From Candidatus Saccharibacteria bacterium UBA5152 (GTDB lineage Bacteria; Patescibacteriota; Saccharimonadia; Saccharimonadales; UBA4665): a stretch of 7,704 nucleotides of DNA. The stretch spans positions 2,143-9,846 of the forward strand of contig DHXQ01000034.1 of assembly GCA_002413755.1 (NCBI GenBank), in the 5' to 3' direction. The notes beneath the pieces are model-generated. The model ran no database searches. It worked only from the letters and a program-made list of their open reading frames with translations, and had not been told where the DNA came from. Below are positions 7,070 through 7,704 of this stretch, piece after piece (the first letter of the stretch is position 1; every line of letters begins with the position of its first letter). The position numbers and the translations under genes were made by a program.

Positions 7070-7704
7070 ATGTATACCTATCGTAACAAAAAACCACAGG
7101 GCCGGCGATTCTTACGCTTATCCAAACGGAATATCATCATTGTCGCCGCCGCTGCGGTGGTTGTCGCCGCCCTGATTGGCTACGGGGTATATGCATCGCA
7201 CGGCGCAGGGGATCCAGTTGCCAAGGCTTCGACAGCTACCGTTCAGCCAGCCGTGCCGCCAGCTGCTGCGACAAGCAAAGGGTATGGCATCGCCGCTGGT
7301 AGCGGCCTGCCCGGCCTCTCCGATGCGGCTCTCGATAAACGATTGAGCGGTATTGCCGGCTTAGGGGCCACCTGGGTGAGACTCGATTTCGACTGGGCCA
7401 GTATCCAGCCGTCAGGGCCGACTGATTATAAATGGACCACCTACGACAAGATCGTCGCGGCCGCTGCTAAGTATCATTTGAATGTTCTGGGGATTGTTAC
7501 CTACACGCCGAGCTGGGCCCGTCCCAGTGACTGCCGCGACGATCTGAAGTGCCATCCGGCCCACGCCGATCAGTTCGCTAAGTTCGCCGGAGCGGTGGCC
7601 CATCGTTATCAATCGCAAGGTGTGCATGATTGGGAGATTTGGAACGAGCCCAACAGCAAGGATTTTTGGAAGCCCAAATCGAGCCCGTCGGACTACGCTG
7701 AGCT
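7070..7704 (+). CDS. Membrane-anchored glycoside hydrolase, TIM-barrel (GH39/GH5-like), 3' end outside window
   Basis: An open frame from ATG at 7070 to the window edge, giving 211 residues. It starts with a basic tail (MYTYRNKKPQGRRFLRLSKR) and a hydrophobic helix at 21-42 (NIIIVAAAAVVVAALIGYGV), read as an uncleaved signal anchor that puts the rest outside the cell. An Ala/Pro/Thr-rich linker runs from about 43 to 69. The catalytic barrel begins near KGYGIAAG (70-77). WVRLDFDWASIQP (102-114), VLGIVTYTPSWARP (139-152) and DWEIWNEPN (187/188-195) are the clan GH-A strands, and E193 in NEP is the expected acid/base. The nucleophile Glu lies beyond the window. Two Cys at 155 and 161 could form a disulfide. 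The fold resembles GH39-type exopolysaccharide hydrolases such as PslG and cellulase-family proteins; the exact family is not settled. There is no SD before the ATG, and in-frame alternatives upstream are only TTG. It is divergent from the deacetylase unit. Confidence 0.88.
   Translation, partial: MYTYRNKKPQGRRFLRLSKRNIIIVAAAAVVVAALIGYGVYASHGAGDPVAKASTATVQPAVPPAAATSKGYGIAAGSGLPGLSDAALDKRLSGIAGLGATWVRLDFDWASIQPSGPTDYKWTTYDKIVAAAAKYHLNVLGIVTYTPSWARPSDCRDDLKCHPAHADQFAKFAGAVAHRYQSQGVHDWEIWNEPNSKDFWKPKSSPSDYAE

Noticed and set aside
7412..7627. 71-residue - strand open frame at the right end
   Set aside because: It is antisense to the barrel strands and the WNEP region of the glycoside hydrolase, which is clearly the coding frame.
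1..7704. Recoded TGA (alternative code as in some CPR groups)
   Set aside because: TGA ends three genes at the expected places, each in an ATGA overlap, and no gene has internal TGA.

Overview
The window looks like part of a cell-surface polysaccharide (or protein glycosylation) locus from a bacterium with moderately high GC and the standard code. TGA, TAA and TAG are all used as stops, so TGA is not recoded. I suspect a Patescibacteria/CPR lineage, perhaps Saccharibacteria, because a GT2 domain fused to a DUF2206-like membrane module, a small CE4 deacetylase and a membrane-anchored cellulase-like hydrolase remind me of those genomes. This is an impression from protein style, not proof; no rRNA, tRNA or ribosomal marker gene is present.

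Layout. From 1 to 6092 on the + strand there is a tight run of four sugar-transfer genes: the 3' end of a GT4 glycosyltransferase (1-483), two complete GT4-type glycosyltransferases (480-1613 and 1610-2770) and a 1111-residue protein that joins a GT2 domain to a very large polytopic membrane module (2757-6092). The first two junctions are 4-base ATGA overlaps and the third is a 14-base overlap with a good Shine-Dalgarno, so this is almost certainly one operon that begins before the window. From 6957 down to 6083 on the - strand there is a two-gene unit: a 69-residue protein with two membrane helices, coupled by another ATGA overlap to a CE4 polysaccharide deacetylase. The deacetylase stop codon lies inside the 3' end of the big fusion gene. 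From 7070 on the + strand a membrane-anchored glycoside hydrolase begins and runs off the right edge.

The 112 bases between the divergent genes (6958-7069) are AT-rich. They hold two strong overlapping sigma70-like promoters for the deacetylase unit, a weaker promoter for the hydrolase, and two perfect palindromes placed like operators.

How it may work together (inference): the GT4 enzymes and the GT2 domain build a glycan on the cytoplasmic face. The multi-helix module handles or transfers lipid-linked sugar at the membrane. The deacetylase trims N- or O-acetyl groups, and the anchored hydrolase cuts or edits the finished polymer outside. Synthesis, deacetylation and hydrolysis side by side is the pattern of known exopolysaccharide loci, but no substrate can be read from the sequence. 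No mobile element, CRISPR array, RNA gene or rho-independent terminator was seen.
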